Shown: in pieces, positions 25,409 through 37,570 of the stretch
Numbering within the stretch: the stretch's first letter is position 1
Layout of the letters: every line of letters begins with the position of its first letter
Program-made: the position numbers and the translations under genes
Source of the DNA: Apostichopus japonicus
Taxonomy: Eukaryota > Echinodermata > Holothuroidea > Aspidochirotida > Stichopodidae
Assembly: GCF_037975245.1 (NCBI RefSeq)
Contig: NC_092578.1
Span: 19,195,321-19,259,320, forward strand
Reading direction: 5' to 3'
DNA: 64,000 nt
Notes under the pieces: generated by a model
What the model was told of the DNA's origin: nothing
What the model saw: the letters and a program-made list of their open reading frames with translations, nothing else
Database searches by the model: none

Positions 25409-26226
25409 CATGGGCGGCGATCATGGGGGGCGGGGGTGGGGGGACATGTCCCCCATTATATTAGGTGGGGAATATAGTATCTAATATCCCCCAATATTTG
25501 GTGGCATAGGTTTTTTGTGTGGCTAATAATGCGTGAGATTATTTATCCAAATCATATTTGGCGGTGGCTTAAACTTCATCCAACACATACTGCATGAGGT
25601 AAATGACTCTTCGTGGTCGTTTCTGTGACCTGTGACCAAGTTGTCATTCATGATTATTATCATAATGTCTGTACATCTCTTGTGTATGAGTGTGAGTACG
25701 TACAATCATATATATATGATCCACATCGATATGGGTTCACTGGGTTTCCATTAGGCCTGTTTCCTACAATATTATTAACCGCAGGCGCGCAGCCAAGGTA
25801 GCGGTCGCCCCCTTCACCCCCCCCCCCCCCCCTTGAGCATATTTTTGGTATTTTTTATGATATCGCTAGTAATTTCAAATAAGAAAATGCCTAGATGCAA
25901 CTTACAAGGCCTGGGAAGTGCCATTTCCAGCGATCTGGGAGGCATTTTCGACCGAAATTTTCTTTTACGCTTCGCGCCAACTTATGGTGGCGCTACGCTT
26001 AGATAGTTTGCCTAAAAGATTCGCCCCTCCCTTGGCAAATTCCTCGCTACGCGCCTGTCTTACCGTGTCACAATTGGTTACTAAATATCACCAAAAAACG
26101 TCACAGAGTTTTATACAAAATATCACGAAGTGCGCGAACAATTTTGGGGATGAAAGTTGCTACGCGCCTGCACTCAAGCAAATGTCCCCCCCCCCCCTCA
26201 ATATTTGAAACAAATCGCCGCCCCTG
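25409..26226. mobile_element. middle hAT-type element of the triple nest
   Basis: The ends CATGGGCGGCGAT and ATCGCCGCCCCTG are inverted with one change. The flanks are CTTTGATC on both sides (25401-25408 and 26227-26234), showing insertion into the subterminal region of the outer element. It contains long poly-C tracts and itself hosts a third element at 25782-26057. It has no coding frame of note. Confidence 0.85.
25782..26057. mobile_element. inner hAT-type element of the triple nest
   Basis: A 276-bp element beginning CAGGCGCGCAGCCAAGG and ending GCTACGCGCCTG. The flanks ATTAACCG and TCTTACCG match at only five of eight positions, so the target duplication is decayed or the right boundary is slightly different (GCTACGCGCCTG occurs again at about 26159-26170). 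Internally it is an inverted relative of the element at 53646-55281, sharing GATATCGCTAGTAATTTCAA, CAACTTACAAGGCCTGGGAA and the common module. Confidence 0.7.
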
Positions 26227-27644
26227 CTTTGATCCGAGTACTTCCGAAAACTTGAGGTCCCGAGTAGTTAGTATACCATTGTCCGAGTACTGCTTTTAAT
26301 GATCCGAGTACCAGTGTACGAGTGCAACTGTTTAACACCGAGTACAGAGTACAAGAACGTTCTCATCTGAGTACTTTTGATTTAGGGAATACACAAGAAC
26401 CGTTCGCTTATTACTTCTCTTTGATGATCACGGAACAGTTGAATGTTATGTAATTGCTCGGATTTTGTTACTGTTTGGCAACTTTGTGAAAATGTCTCAA
26501 TATCATCAGAAATTTTCTGATATTGGAATGACAACAAATTGAAAGTCCTGAGCAAGCAAATTCCTGTCGTGTACACACGTTTCACACCATTTGTACGTTG
26601 ATTGAAAAAAACAAAAAACAATGATAGTGATTGAAAATATCCCAAACAAGCATTGTATTACATTGTATTAGTTCAAATTATGACTTTTTGTAATGGTTAG
26701 CCTTACGAGCGGATGTAAGGTTAACTGTAATTGTGGTATATAGTACCTCATACTACGTTAGCAACATACACCACTCACGGTGGCATACTCCTATTAGAGC
26801 CTATATATCAGCCCGGATGTTCTCCTATCTCGGGAAAAGTGCCAAAATACAGAAGGAAAACATCTTTTTTGATACGTTATCAATCATGATCTGATTTCTT
26901 GTGGATTGCATCTTTAAGAGCATTAAAGGAAGAACATGTGGTTCAAAAATTGGGTCAATTGAGGCAATTTTAGGCCTCCCAGGAGCAGCGTACGATATTG
27001 TTTAGTATTGAGTGAAGAGGGTTGTTTACAAATGACGAAAATTTCCGGCTCGGATAGCAAAAAATCTGCATGGTTATGTTACGGAAAATTGATGGTGCCA
27101 TGAAAGGCCAACTTGTCAGCTATCCGGTGGATGGGTAGCGTTCAGCTAGTGTGAACTTCTATCAAGACTTAGAGACCACATTACTTTTGTTATTTAGTGT
27201 GTAAGTCAATGGGTCTTTTAATGGGCGCATGCTACCTCACGCATTATTCATCTGCGTACAGCCTATAAGCACGTGGTGATACACAAGCCTACATGTATGA
27301 TATACTGCTGATGTAGGCTATAGACGTACTTTATGGGTATAGTAATGGGTATAGTAATATATAGCGTAATACAATAGCATGCCAAAACGACGAAAAATGA
27401 TTCGATTTCCTGTCTTGAGGTCAGTTTTACATAACATATCTATATTGTGAGTACTCGTCATGAGCGAGTACTAAGTACTTTAATTCGGGTACACGACCGA
27501 GTACTTTCAGCATCTGAGTCAATGACCAATGAATGACGAGTACCAAGTACTTTATCATCCGAGTACTTAGCAGCGAGAGCGATCATTTTCAGAAAGGTAC
27601 CCGAGTACTACTTCGGTACAGAGTACTAGAACACTGCTATAGAG

Positions 27645-28193
27645 GAACAAGTTTTGATGTTCTGCATGCTGCACAGTATAGGCCTTGTACGGTTCAGGCA
27701 TTCTGATCTAGAGTGAAATGAAGGTCAAAAAAGTTGTGCGTGTGCGTTCTTGTACGTATACAGGCTTCTATTTCATTTTACTACTAAGGAAATCTTAATG
27801 AGTGATTGTTGAATTTAATTTGAATCACAAAAGTCTTAATATTTCAAAATGTTTGGGAAAACTCATCCTTAAATTGTTCTATCACTGTAAGAACACATCG
27901 ATCCATTCACCACCCCCCCCCCACCCCGCATACCGTTCCTTTATGACAAGAACAAACAGTCACTATCACTCCTTGCCCGTTCAAAATGGGGGGGGGGGGG
28001 CTTGGGAGAGGGGGAAATGAAGAAAACCCGCTTTTGCAGATTTTAGAGAAAGAAAAGACAAACGTTGAGAATAACCGGAAATGAATAAATAATATATAGA
28101 CACGAAGACCGTGAGAGGTGATCAAATGTCCCGTTTATTACTTCATCCTTTCCAAAGAGAGAGAGATTGTCAGAGTGACATATAAGTTTATTA

Positions 28194-28233
<40 letters not shown>

Positions 28234-28375
28234 TACATTGAATTAACGAATGTTGCATAAGCCCATAAGTAATTCATACTGCACTCCCATAATAAGACTG
28301 GTCTGAAGACTGTTATCACAATAAAGTTGAAAATAGGTTGTTGTAACGGGGTCAAAGGTCACTATAACACGCTCT
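27645..28375. other. gene-free stretch
   Basis: No gene. It includes poly-C (about 27910) and poly-G (about 27990) tracts and a (CA)n run at 28196-28227. The frames crossing these are artefacts. Confidence 0.5.
28196..28227. repeat. (CA)n microsatellite
   Basis: About 16 CA dinucleotides without interruption. Confidence 0.95.
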
Positions 28376-28384
28376 GTGCAGGGA

Positions 28385-29063
28385 GCGTGATTTTTTTTTC
28401 CCAGGATGGTTGTGGGTAATTAACATAAAGGAGGCGTGTCTCAATCAGTGCTAATGTGCAGTAGGCCTACTTTAGGAAAGTTTGGTATGACCATATGCAC
28501 TGTACTATACTGCTATTGTTACAAATACCGTACCATCACACAACAACTTGGATATCGCGCGCATGCACTGTACTAGCCTAGCCTTTATGACGTATTATAA
28601 GGCTAGTGCGAATCACACGTACGTCGACTGGATATGGGCATCGGTTTTTGTTAGTTCCTAGTCCTAGTTCGCTCACTTACTCACCCTCGTAAAAGTTACA
28701 AACTAGTAATAGGCCAGTAGTAATACTGTAGTCTATAGGTGGTACCAAATTTCGTGACCCCTACAAGACACACGTACGGCAGACCATATCATCTACGTAT
28801 TACGGACTTGTGCACAGAATCAATACACCCACGCAGGGCCAAGGCCAGGGAGTTTGGTCCTCTCAAGCTTGTGCCATGGATATCCCTACCTGTACAAGAC
28901 ACACGTACGGCAGACCACATCATCTACGTGATACTATACTTAAATGCGATCAAACCATGCCTGCTCCAAACCCTGTCTGGTTTGTATACACTGTACAGGA
29001 ATGCATTGAACACGCCTACTTTATGTTAATTACCCACAACCATCCTGGGGAAAAAAATCACGC
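28385..29063. mobile_element. Mutator-like foldback element with 9-bp TSD
   Basis: The left end GCGTGATTTTTTTTTCCCAG continues through GGATGGTTGTGGGTAATTAA. It is matched over about 54 bp by the inverse at the right end (about 29010-29063, finishing AAATCACGC). The 9-mer GTGCAGGGA flanks both sides (28376-28384 and 29064-29072), the duplication length typical of Mutator-like elements. Inside is a direct duplication of about 40 bp (CAAGACACACGTACGGCAGA at 28763 and 28895). There is no transposase frame. Confidence 0.8.
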
Positions 29064-29072
29064 GTGCAGGGA

Positions 29073-31122
29073 GGGGTCGCGAAGCCTTCAACCCTCTATG
29101 AACAGGGTCACTCTGAATAAACTACAGGTGGAGCTACATTGATCACCCTTTATGCTGAAACAGACAGAAAATTGTTAGTATAAGTTTCACAGCTGTTCAA
29201 TATAGGTTGTTTTTGGGGGGGGGGGGAATTAACCGTCTAGTTCGACCATCTTCGATATCTGGGATTAGTTGGCAGGGCAAATCTTGAAGTAATACTGAAA
29301 GCCTGATGACTTTGTCTATTTTAAATATTATGTAATATTTACAGTTATAAAACAGATAATCATTAAACACGAGCATGTTCAGAGTAGTTGCATGTGTTTT
29401 ACATAACGTGTCAGGAAATGGAAACCTATGTGGCTAACCTTGATAGCTCGTATGACAATGAAATCCATACGTCAATAAAGTGTGAAGTTCGTGCAGCTTA
29501 TAGGCTATAACACGCCTGCGCAGAAATATCCGGTACATTGAATACAGTAACATGTCATGCTTAGCAGTCGTGCATCCAAAGAGACAATCTAAGGTCGCTA
29601 TGGCTGAACCAAATATTGCAACCTGGTTGGGAAGGGTATATAGTTTAGAGGATCGCATGCACTACCGTCGTATTCAAGAGAGCTATCCACACAGTAGTCT
29701 TCTGAAAGTTCTGTACCTGCCAACGTGTTTGTTTAATGTTTCTCTGAAAAACCTATGACCTTACAACTTGAAGTGTAAGTTAATCTGTTGGCCAGGTTTG
29801 GCTTCAGTGTAAGAAAGCGGTTCCTCCTCCAGACTTCTGCCTATACTTCTGGGAATAAGCATATCACGACTGACATAGTTTAATCTCAACTTGTCTCATG
29901 ATTTATTTTCTAGGTGGATGGAGGGGAATGGGAGGGGGTAGGTACTGTCTAGGGACGGTTATGGGAGGGGAAGGGGTGTATATGACAAGTTTAAGGCCTA
30001 GTCATATTTCAGCATACTTCACACACTTGCTATTTCCTGGAACTCTGCTTAGTTTTACTGCTTAGTTCACAATGCCTTAATTGAAGTCCCTAAATTTATT
30101 ATTATTTATATTTAGAAACTGAAAGATAAACCTTGCTAAATGTCAACAAAAGACGAAAGGATGTAATTTAAAGAACTAATGCAAGAAGCATTGCCTTCAG
30201 AAAACATACAACATTTCCCTATAAACCATATTACCAGTGTATGATTCCAGCACTGGGATAGAAAATGCAAAAATATGTTTTAGAGATTGTAGAAACTTGT
30301 AACCCTCGCAATCATTGTTACTTTTATTCATGCAAATTGAAATTTAATCTATTCATCCAGTAATTTCACTTTTGTCATGCACATGCTGAAATATTACGAC
30401 AGAACAATTCTGGGCTTACATGTGATAAGAACTGGTCAGATTATAGTTTCTGGACGGAAAATTTATCTATCAGTAATTACTTGAGGCTGCAGGACCCAAA
30501 CATTTGATTCGAAATCCAAGCATAATGAAATTTCTGGTGAGAAAAAAAAATACAAAAAAACTAAAATTGTTTTTTACTTTCAAATGGTATTATAGACAAT
30601 AAACTGTAGCTATGAAATGTAAAACCATAACACACAGAAGCACCAAACTTTCTTATTTTGTTTTTATTATTATTATATTCAGTTTTTAAAGGTAACATAG
30701 AGAATGAGAATTGACTCCTCCATCTTTCTTTCACGTTTTTTTCCTTTCTGGTTTTCTCTTCCGTAACTCCAAAATACATTAAATACTTATACACAGGATA
30801 AGAAATATATGCCATCAAATATTACATGTAAATCCAAATAACAATATTCACAATTCACACACGTTATTCCAGTTTTGCAAGCGCAGGTAAGGAAAATCAA
30901 CTTGATACAAGCAGCTCTGTACATCAAACAAACATATAGGATTTTTGCTAGAGCAAATTTGATCGAATAATTTCAAATCCAGTGCTTTGCTCTTCAATTC
31001 TTCTTTCTCTTTGGAAGCTTCTCAAACTGATTACTCCTCCCGTCCTTTTCGCATCAACAGATGAAAGTGGTTTACAGAGACATTTGTCAATTGTTTAATG
31101 TAAAGCCTAACGAATCAGTTCA
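29073..31122. other. intergenic DNA and probable 3' UTR of cytochrome c
   Basis: No separate gene was recognised. The right-hand part should be the cytochrome c 3' UTR read on the minus strand. An AATAAA polyadenylation word lies at 30663-30668, about 455 bp after the stop codon. A poly-G run is at about 29216-29226. Confidence 0.4.
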
Positions 31123-32086
31123 TTATTTGGACGTTTCATCCTTGAGGTATGCAATCAGATCAGCTCTCTCCTTCTTCTTTTTGAGGCCAGCAAAGACCAT
31201 CTTGGTTCCAGGGATGTAGTCTTTGGGGTTGAGGAGGTAGATCCATAAAGTTTCCTCATTCCAGGTGATGCCTGTGACATGAAAGGACCAAGACTGATTA
31301 AACTAAGTCTAGCGAAGAAAGATATTCTACTGGTACAGTATTACAGTAAAGTACAGTTCCACTTACTTTTAGTCCCTGTGAGCAAATTCTGCATTTGTAA
31401 GGCGATTTACTATATAGAGATACCATGTTTACGAAGTTTCCAGATTTTGACCTCTAATGACCTCTATACTCCCCTAAAAATTATGAGTTCTTTCCTCACT
31501 ATGGTGAGATCTACAGTACACACTGCTTGACATTTGGCATTATTGTGTTTTACAAAGTTTGTAAACCTTCACCTCTCTTGACCTTTGACCTCCACATGAA
31601 AGACTTCCTGTGATTAGAAGGGTACTTCATAAACTACCTTATGAAGCTCAACCACCACACATATTTTTGAGTTATTGTGCTTACAGGCCCTCTCTCCCCA
31701 AACCAAGATTTGACTTTAAAGGTTACTAGGCAGTAGGCAAGTAATCAATAAAGTCATTTTTTCCCTCACATTTTGTCATAATTCTACCTGACTATCTGCT
31801 ACACTGTAGGCAACTAGTGTGTGGACAGTTACAGGACCTCATGCACAAAGGAGGCATGATCAGTGAAGTCTGCATTTCAGAACATACCTTTGTTTTTGTT
31901 TGCATCTGTGTAGGAGAAACCAGGTGCCTGACCAGTCTTCCTACCCCAGAGGCCCTTCAGGTTAGGACCCTGTTTGTGCTTGCCAGAGTCGTCTATGACG
32001 TGACACTGTGTGCATTTGACCTTGAAGATCTTGGCTCCCTTTGCCGGATCCCCTACGGGTATCTTTTCGTCTTTCTTTTCGGGCAT
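31123..32086 (-). CDS. cycs: cytochrome c, two coding exons
   Basis: Cytochrome c carries electrons from complex III to complex IV in the mitochondrial intermembrane space and activates the apoptosome. Coding exon 1 is 32086 down to 31888 and exon 2 is 31271 down to 31123, together 115 residues. Exon 1 holds the haem-binding CTQCH (residues 25-29), GKHKQGPNL and [20 protein letters not shown]. Exon 2 holds [27 protein letters not shown] with the axial Met, and [10 protein letters not shown]. The donor AAAG/GTATGT and acceptor TGTCACAG/GC give a phase 1 intron inside the Gly codon after NKNK, the standard animal cytochrome c intron position. The N-terminus is about ten residues longer than in vertebrates and is acidic and lysine-rich ([17 protein letters not shown]). 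An AG at about 32107 (CTCCAAAGCAG) could accept a 5' UTR exon. No stops or frameshifts are seen, so it looks functional. Confidence 0.97.
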
Positions 32087-32106
32087 CTTGCGATCAACTT
32101 ATCTGC

Positions 32107-34336
32107 TTTGGAGAAATTGATATAAAACTTAAGTGGTTTCATAAAAGAAAGAAAATGAATGGAATCATTAATTTCCCCAAAATTCAAAAACTGAATGTTT
32201 ATTTGGTCTAACGATCACGAGGCGAAACAATTTTGTTATCAGTGAAAGCAGTTCTTAATAACTCATTGGCTTTGATATAAATTTGTACATGGAGATGGAG
32301 AGAATGGCTCAGAAAGCCAATTTTAATTAAGCCTGCATACAGAATTGAATTTGATAATAGGTATAGCTACCTGCTCATTAAAGTTGATCAGTTTGAAGAT
32401 AGGATAAATACTGAAGACTAGCAGCATGCAACATTGTATTCAATACTGTACCAGGCTACATCATGTCTCCCTATCAGTCACTCTTAATAACAGTTAACAT
32501 GCAGGACTATCCTAATGTTATCTACATATGGATCTGAACCAAGGATGTAACAGCCTGGTTCTTTCCTCTTTAATTAACAATTCCGTGTGCTTGTAATCTG
32601 TTTCTTCCTTTACTGCATTCTATTGTAATATAGAGCAGCTATGGAGGCTGTAAATCCAGCTGCCTGTCCCTTTTCACTTCTTTGAATATCACTGTCTGAA
32701 TAAATTTCACTTATTTGCAGGAGCCCTACATTGCATTATTTTCATAGATCCCTACAATACTCTGTCTGCTCGATTTTTTTTTTTTTCCACTCAAGACAAT
32801 ATCAGAGCTAGTTTTCAGTACCACTGCATGTTTTCTACAATTTATTACTTCTACATATAGAAGTTCGAGGGCCTGACTTTTATTTACCTACACAGGTGTT
32901 ATGCAGCAGATCCTACAAAGACTCTGTGCAGTAGATTATAAGCAGTTTCTTAACAGTTTTTTCTTCTTCTTTCATTTAAAATCTTTGTACTATTGGGCAA
33001 TTTGGGCAAGTGGATTCCATGCAGGTATTGATTTTATCCCATCTGAACACATACATGAGTTTATTACCCATTAAAGAACTACAGTACACAGGTCAATTGG
33101 TAATAGAATTCTTTCATTACGACAAAAGATGCAAGTTGGAACTCTACTATGCTCACGTCGTAACTGCCCTACAGTGTCTGTTACTGCACAGTACACAAGG
33201 TACAATATTTGTATTACACCTGCTATGCAAACACTACCGTGCAATGTGTGCACAGATGAAGAGAGTCCACTGTGGTACATGCTAAAATTATTGAGAATTT
33301 ACCTAAGGAATGTCTGGAGGTCAACACTCTACAGTATAAAGTGCACGGTAAGCATGCTACTCCAATCATTCCTATCTACTGTGTTTCTTCAGTAAATTTA
33401 TCCATAAAGAAGGTATCATATATACAGTATGCTTACTGCTTTGCATTTCTACATTGGTATATGTGAGTTAAATTTAACATCAGTTGGGTGCTGGCTATCT
33501 CATCCATCTAAATGGTATCAAGTCATACAGTTTCTCTGATACTTGAATGTTGAGTGTAGGAACATTGCTGAGTACATTAGAATGTTAGGGATGTAATCAT
33601 TATGTTGACAAAATACATCAATGTAAGCAAGAGACAGATCTTTTCTGCACCTTTACGTCAAAATGATATCTTCACACAGCGTTATATTTGTGAACATTAG
33701 CATTGTTTTGGAAGATGTTGAGTAGGGTCTTCAATAAATCTTGAATACTCTTGTCCCTAAGAGAAATGTTAAATTGTCTACGAATGAAATATCCCTTGAA
33801 GAGCGAATACAATATAAACCTGATGTAGAATGTAAAGCTGAACTGTGGGCTGTTTGACATTGATCAGTTCAAGATTAATGAAAAGTTAAGCACACATTGT
33901 GCTAAACTCACAGTAAACTAATGGCCAGTTTTGTAAAAGTATATCCAAGGCTGGATCTGTTTAGATGCAAGCACTACAACCTTCAACTCATCGACAGGAG
34001 GATGACCTGCATACCGATATCTATAGGTCACCTTGCAGATTTTTCCTTAAATTCCTTATTGACAACCTACAACTTGGAGGTTCCTTTGGTGCCTAGGCCT
34101 AAGTGATTGTTATTCCAAACTGGATTGGCCTAGTGCCGAATGAATAACGACAAGGAAAACAATTAGATTTTATATTATAGTATGCTATCATTGATTAGAC
34201 TGCTAAGGGAAATGTTCCTTAATATCACTTAATTATTTTAACAAAGGCTAACGAAAATTGAGCCTAATTTACTGTAGACTTGGGAGTCTAGTCAATCTAA
34301 GTAGCATGGACAATTCAAAGTTCGGACACCTAAGCC
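32107..34336. other. upstream region or 5' intron of cytochrome c
   Basis: No coding exon was recognised. If the acceptor next to 32107 is used, the first non-coding exon of cytochrome c lies in here or further right. A poly-T run at about 32777-32788 is the only obvious simple repeat. Confidence 0.4.
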
Positions 34337-34925
34337 TTAAAACACCCCAAAACTATATCTTCTGGTCTAATCACCTGAAAGTATACTTGATATGGTGGGA
34401 GAATTGTGTTATATTACGATACACGGCCAAACTTTCTTTCCTGCAAACTGTTTTCACGTTGTACAGTATAGTCAGTATTGCTAAGTTCGGCATACTGCGA
34501 AGTTCGGACACCCTAAGAAATACACGATTTCACCATGAAAACCTACAGGAAGAGCCAAATTTCACCAAAAAGTACGAAGCTACAGTTATTTTCTCTCCAA
34601 AATGACCCGTGTGCAAGAAATTACTTACATATTTGTCAATAAAATGACGAAGATCTATGAAGTCTGTTATAATTACTGAAAGAGCAACTGCGCCACCAAT
34701 TTTATCACCAGCGCCACACTGTGGGTTGCGTGTCCGAACTTCGCAATACTCTAGCAAAGAAATACCAGTTCCACAATCACGAAGAATCTTCTTGGAAAAC
34801 AACATAAAAACAGTTTGCAGGAAAGAAAGTTTGGCCGTGTATCGTACTATAACACAATTCTCCCACCATATGAAGTATATTTTCAGGTGATTTATACCAG
34901 AAGATTTAGTTTTGGGGTGTTTTAA
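34337..34925. mobile_element. piggyBac-like non-autonomous element with 115-bp arms
   Basis: The element is bounded by TTAA at 34337-34340 and 34922-34925, the piggyBac target. Right after the left TTAA comes AACACCCCAAAACTA, and just before the right TTAA comes its inverse. The inverted match runs for about 115 bp at roughly 90 percent or better, including GGTGGGAGAATTGTGTTATA and CACGGCCAAACTTTCTTTCC. The centre (about 34480-34800) is an inverted copy of the sequence at 35975-36310, with repeated GAAGTTCGGACACC words. No transposase frame. Confidence 0.75.
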
Positions 34926-34928
34926 GTC

Positions 34929-35973
34929 TTAAAGGAATTGTCTGGTGGAAGATTTTGATACATTGTCCTTGTAGTTATTATTTTTCTCTTTCTAACCATG
35001 TAAAAATTGTCCCCATTCGACATTTTCTTCTTGTAGAAATCTGGTTTTCAAATTCACCAGTTTCTCACCAAAAGTACCGTTTGTTCGAACGCTTCAATAT
35101 GGTGTTTGACGTAGTGCTTGCAGATAGGCAAAACAGGCGACTTGAAGTTAGCACTCCCAATTCCGCAGCAAATTAACTCACGTGTAAGCCCATTGAATTG
35201 CCTCATATATATAACGTACATACTCGCGAACGTATATACTACGATACTCAGTTGGTGTACTTGTATAGCGTTACACATAGTACACTCAAACAACGAAGAG
35301 CCTGCTGTTAAAACTTTCTTGTGTTACACAAAGACCACGAAACCACCGATCTACTAAATATATTGCGGCTTGAGGAGTTTTTTAAATCATATCTAATTTA
35401 TAAGAAATTTCACCGGAAATTATTGAAGAAATTGATCGAATCGTTGTCAGAGCAGAATATAGCGCTGAAAAGCTTAGGCTTCGCAGAACTGTCCGATTGT
35501 CAACGTTTGAGTACAGCCTACATGCGAACATTTTTCGCGTTGGAGCTGGATAGCGCGATGTATAGCCTGAACAACTCAGAGTCTGCTGTTAAAATTTACC
35601 TTGTGTTACACAAAGACCACGGAACCACCGCTCAAGTACATGGTGGCTTAAGGAGTTTTTGAAAACATATCTAATTTTTAAGAAATTTCACCGGAAATTA
35701 AGGAAGGAATTTATCTGTATACACACGCTGTTTTTGTTGTGATTACCGTATAGGTACTGTGCGGAGTGTGGGTTATGACGCAATCTGCTATGGCAGAGCT
35801 GACGTCACGTATTGTACTGTTCAAATCATATTTGAAATGTCTATCCATAACGATTAAAAAATCGTTTCTCTGTCAAACGCAACATTAGCGTTCTCATACT
35901 TTGACAACATGTTTGGAAAATTATTTACTATTTTTTAAGGTAACTTCTTTGGGCCACCAGACAATCCTTTTAA
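34929..35973. mobile_element. second piggyBac-like element, three bases from the first
   Basis: The ends are TTAAAGGAATTGTCTGGTGG and CCACCAGACAATCCTTTTAA, that is 16-bp inverted ends inside TTAA sites (34929-34932 and 35970-35973). The interior holds a direct duplication about 290 bp apart: GTTACACAAAGACCACG with AAGAAATTTCACCGGAAATT occurs at about 35325-35420 and 35605-35700. No transposase was recognised. Only GTC separates its left TTAA from the right TTAA of the preceding element. Confidence 0.75.
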
Positions 35974-36340
35974 GTGTCCGAACTTCGAAGTCACCATACT
36001 ATTCCAAGAAGATTCTTCGTGATTGTGGAACTGGTATTTCTTTGCTAGAGTATTGCGAAGTTTCGACACCCAACCTACAGTGTGGCGCTGGTGATAAAAT
36101 TAGAGGCGCAGTTGCTCTTTCAGTAATTATAACAGGCTTCATAGATCTCTGTCATTTTATTGACAAATATGTAATTATTTACTTGCACACAGGTCATTTT
36201 GGAGAGAAAATAACTGTAGCTTTGTAGTTTTTCGTGAAATGGGCTGTTGCTATAGGTTGTCATGGTGAAAAAGTGTATTTCTTAGGGGTGTCCGAACTTC
36301 GCAATACTGACTATACTTGTGCCAAACTGTCCATGTGTCT
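35974..36340. repeat. inverted copy of the GAAGTTCGGACACC repeat
   Basis: This segment matches 34480-34800 in reverse complement, sharing AGATTCTTCGTGATTGTGGA, AGTGTGGCGCTGGTGATAAA and TTGGAGAGAAAATAACTGTA. GTGTCCGAACTTCG occurs at both of its ends. The outer sequence left of 34337 (AAGTTCGGACACCTAAG) is its inverse, so the two piggyBac-like elements sit in the middle of a larger palindromic repeat. Confidence 0.7.
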
Positions 36341-37359
36341 TAATTTTTTAACATTAGATTGTGGGGATCTATCCATCATTCAGTGACTAAGGCTCATGAA
36401 AGAAAACATTATTTCTGAAAAAGCAGGAAATACTGCATTCTCAGACTTGGACTGATTCAATCTATTAAATTAATAGGTGGGTGACGGTCATCATGCAAGC
36501 TAGTGTACTTACTTACTAGAAATGACTAATACCGGCTATCCTAACACATTATGGTTACGTCATCACGTACTAACAATCGATTTTTAGTCAGCCTAAGCTA
36601 CCTTTCCAATCCTAAAAGAAAATGAAAAATCATCACTACCTACACAAGGAATTCTCCATTTGGATCGTTTAAATGAATGAAATAACGTTATGAATGTCCT
36701 CGTAAGTGACTTACCGTTATAATATACACGTGAAAGGGTAAAAGTAGAAGATTTTCAGCGGACCAGTTTCGCGACTTCTTCAAACATGTGTATTGCTACA
36801 GCAGGCTAGTTACGTGACTTTAATTCCTGATGAGGATGACGTTGAGATTGCGCAAAATCAGAATTCGTCACTAAACCAAATAAGGCGTACGCCGGGTTTA
36901 AACAGTTCTGATTGGTTTTTGATTTGATGACGTATTACCTCTTGCAGAGGCACAGGTCTGGGTTACCAGCTATTGTTGCAAAAGATATGAATGAAATTTT
37001 AAAAGAAACCGCAGAATATTATACACGGGTAACTTTACCAATGTGTGTCATCACTTGACATTTATATGATTACACATGTATTATGTATACTCTCCATCAA
37101 TTTGGATAGGGACGTGTCCTCTTAAACAGGTTCTACAAGTCTGTTATAAAATCAAAGTGCTCATTGTGTAACTTTCAGTCAAGGACATCTCAAAGTCACT
37201 TACTTTCATCGACCGGTATCATAGTATAGGCTTACATAGTACGGTAATTTCGCGTGTTCCCTAAATTCGTGTACTGTACGTGTAATACATATTTTTGCTG
37301 TACAGACACTTAGTTTCTATGTTCGATAGTCAAATTGTTACCAATGTTTCAATCGCAAT
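36341..37359. other. gene-free stretch
   Basis: Nothing recognised. Short frames only. Confidence 0.5.
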
Positions 37360-37364
37360 TTTAA

Positions 37365-37570
37365 TCGACAAAGCCAGATATAACTTTGATTTGTATAGTC
37401 AGTCCAGATATGCAGATAAAGTTTATCTGGCCATGTAAAGCCAGATATAAACGACATACATTTTTTTCCAGATCATAACTAGATAAACAGTCAGTGCAGA
37501 TAAAAGATTCATCTGGCCATATAAAGCCAGATATAACTGGATATGTTACCAATCCAGATGTGCAGATTAA
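37365..37570. repeat. imperfect direct repeat rich in CCAGATATAA
   Basis: Two copies of about 105 bp share CAGTCCAGATATGCAGATAAA-like and CATCTGGCCATATAAAGCCAG-like words. CCAGAT continues to recur to about 37740. An old tandem duplication, not coding. Confidence 0.6.

Larger units (their letters stand above)
25384..27636. mobile_element. outer hAT-type element of a triple nest
   Basis: The ends CAGTGTGGTAGCAAGTACT and AGTACTAGAACACTG are inverted, and the flanks are the identical 8-mer CTATAGAG (25376-25383 and 27637-27644). Its left terminus is split at 25408 by a second element. The subterminal regions (about 26227-26370 and 27447-27630) contain 13 GAGTAC words, often as CCGAGTACT, a pattern expected of transposase-binding repeats. 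No transposase could be recognised in the middle 1 kb, so the element is non-autonomous or gutted. Confidence 0.88.

Noticed and set aside
26382-26645. 87-codon minus frame inside the outer hAT element
   Set aside because: Not recognisable as transposase and of chance length.
28739-29142. Two overlapping plus frames of 96-110 codons
   Set aside because: They lie in the Mutator-like element, and their apparent internal repeat is the duplicated 40-bp segment.
34258-36227. Frames of 91-115 codons around the piggyBac-like elements
   Set aside because: They mirror each other because of inverted non-coding repeats. No transposase motifs.
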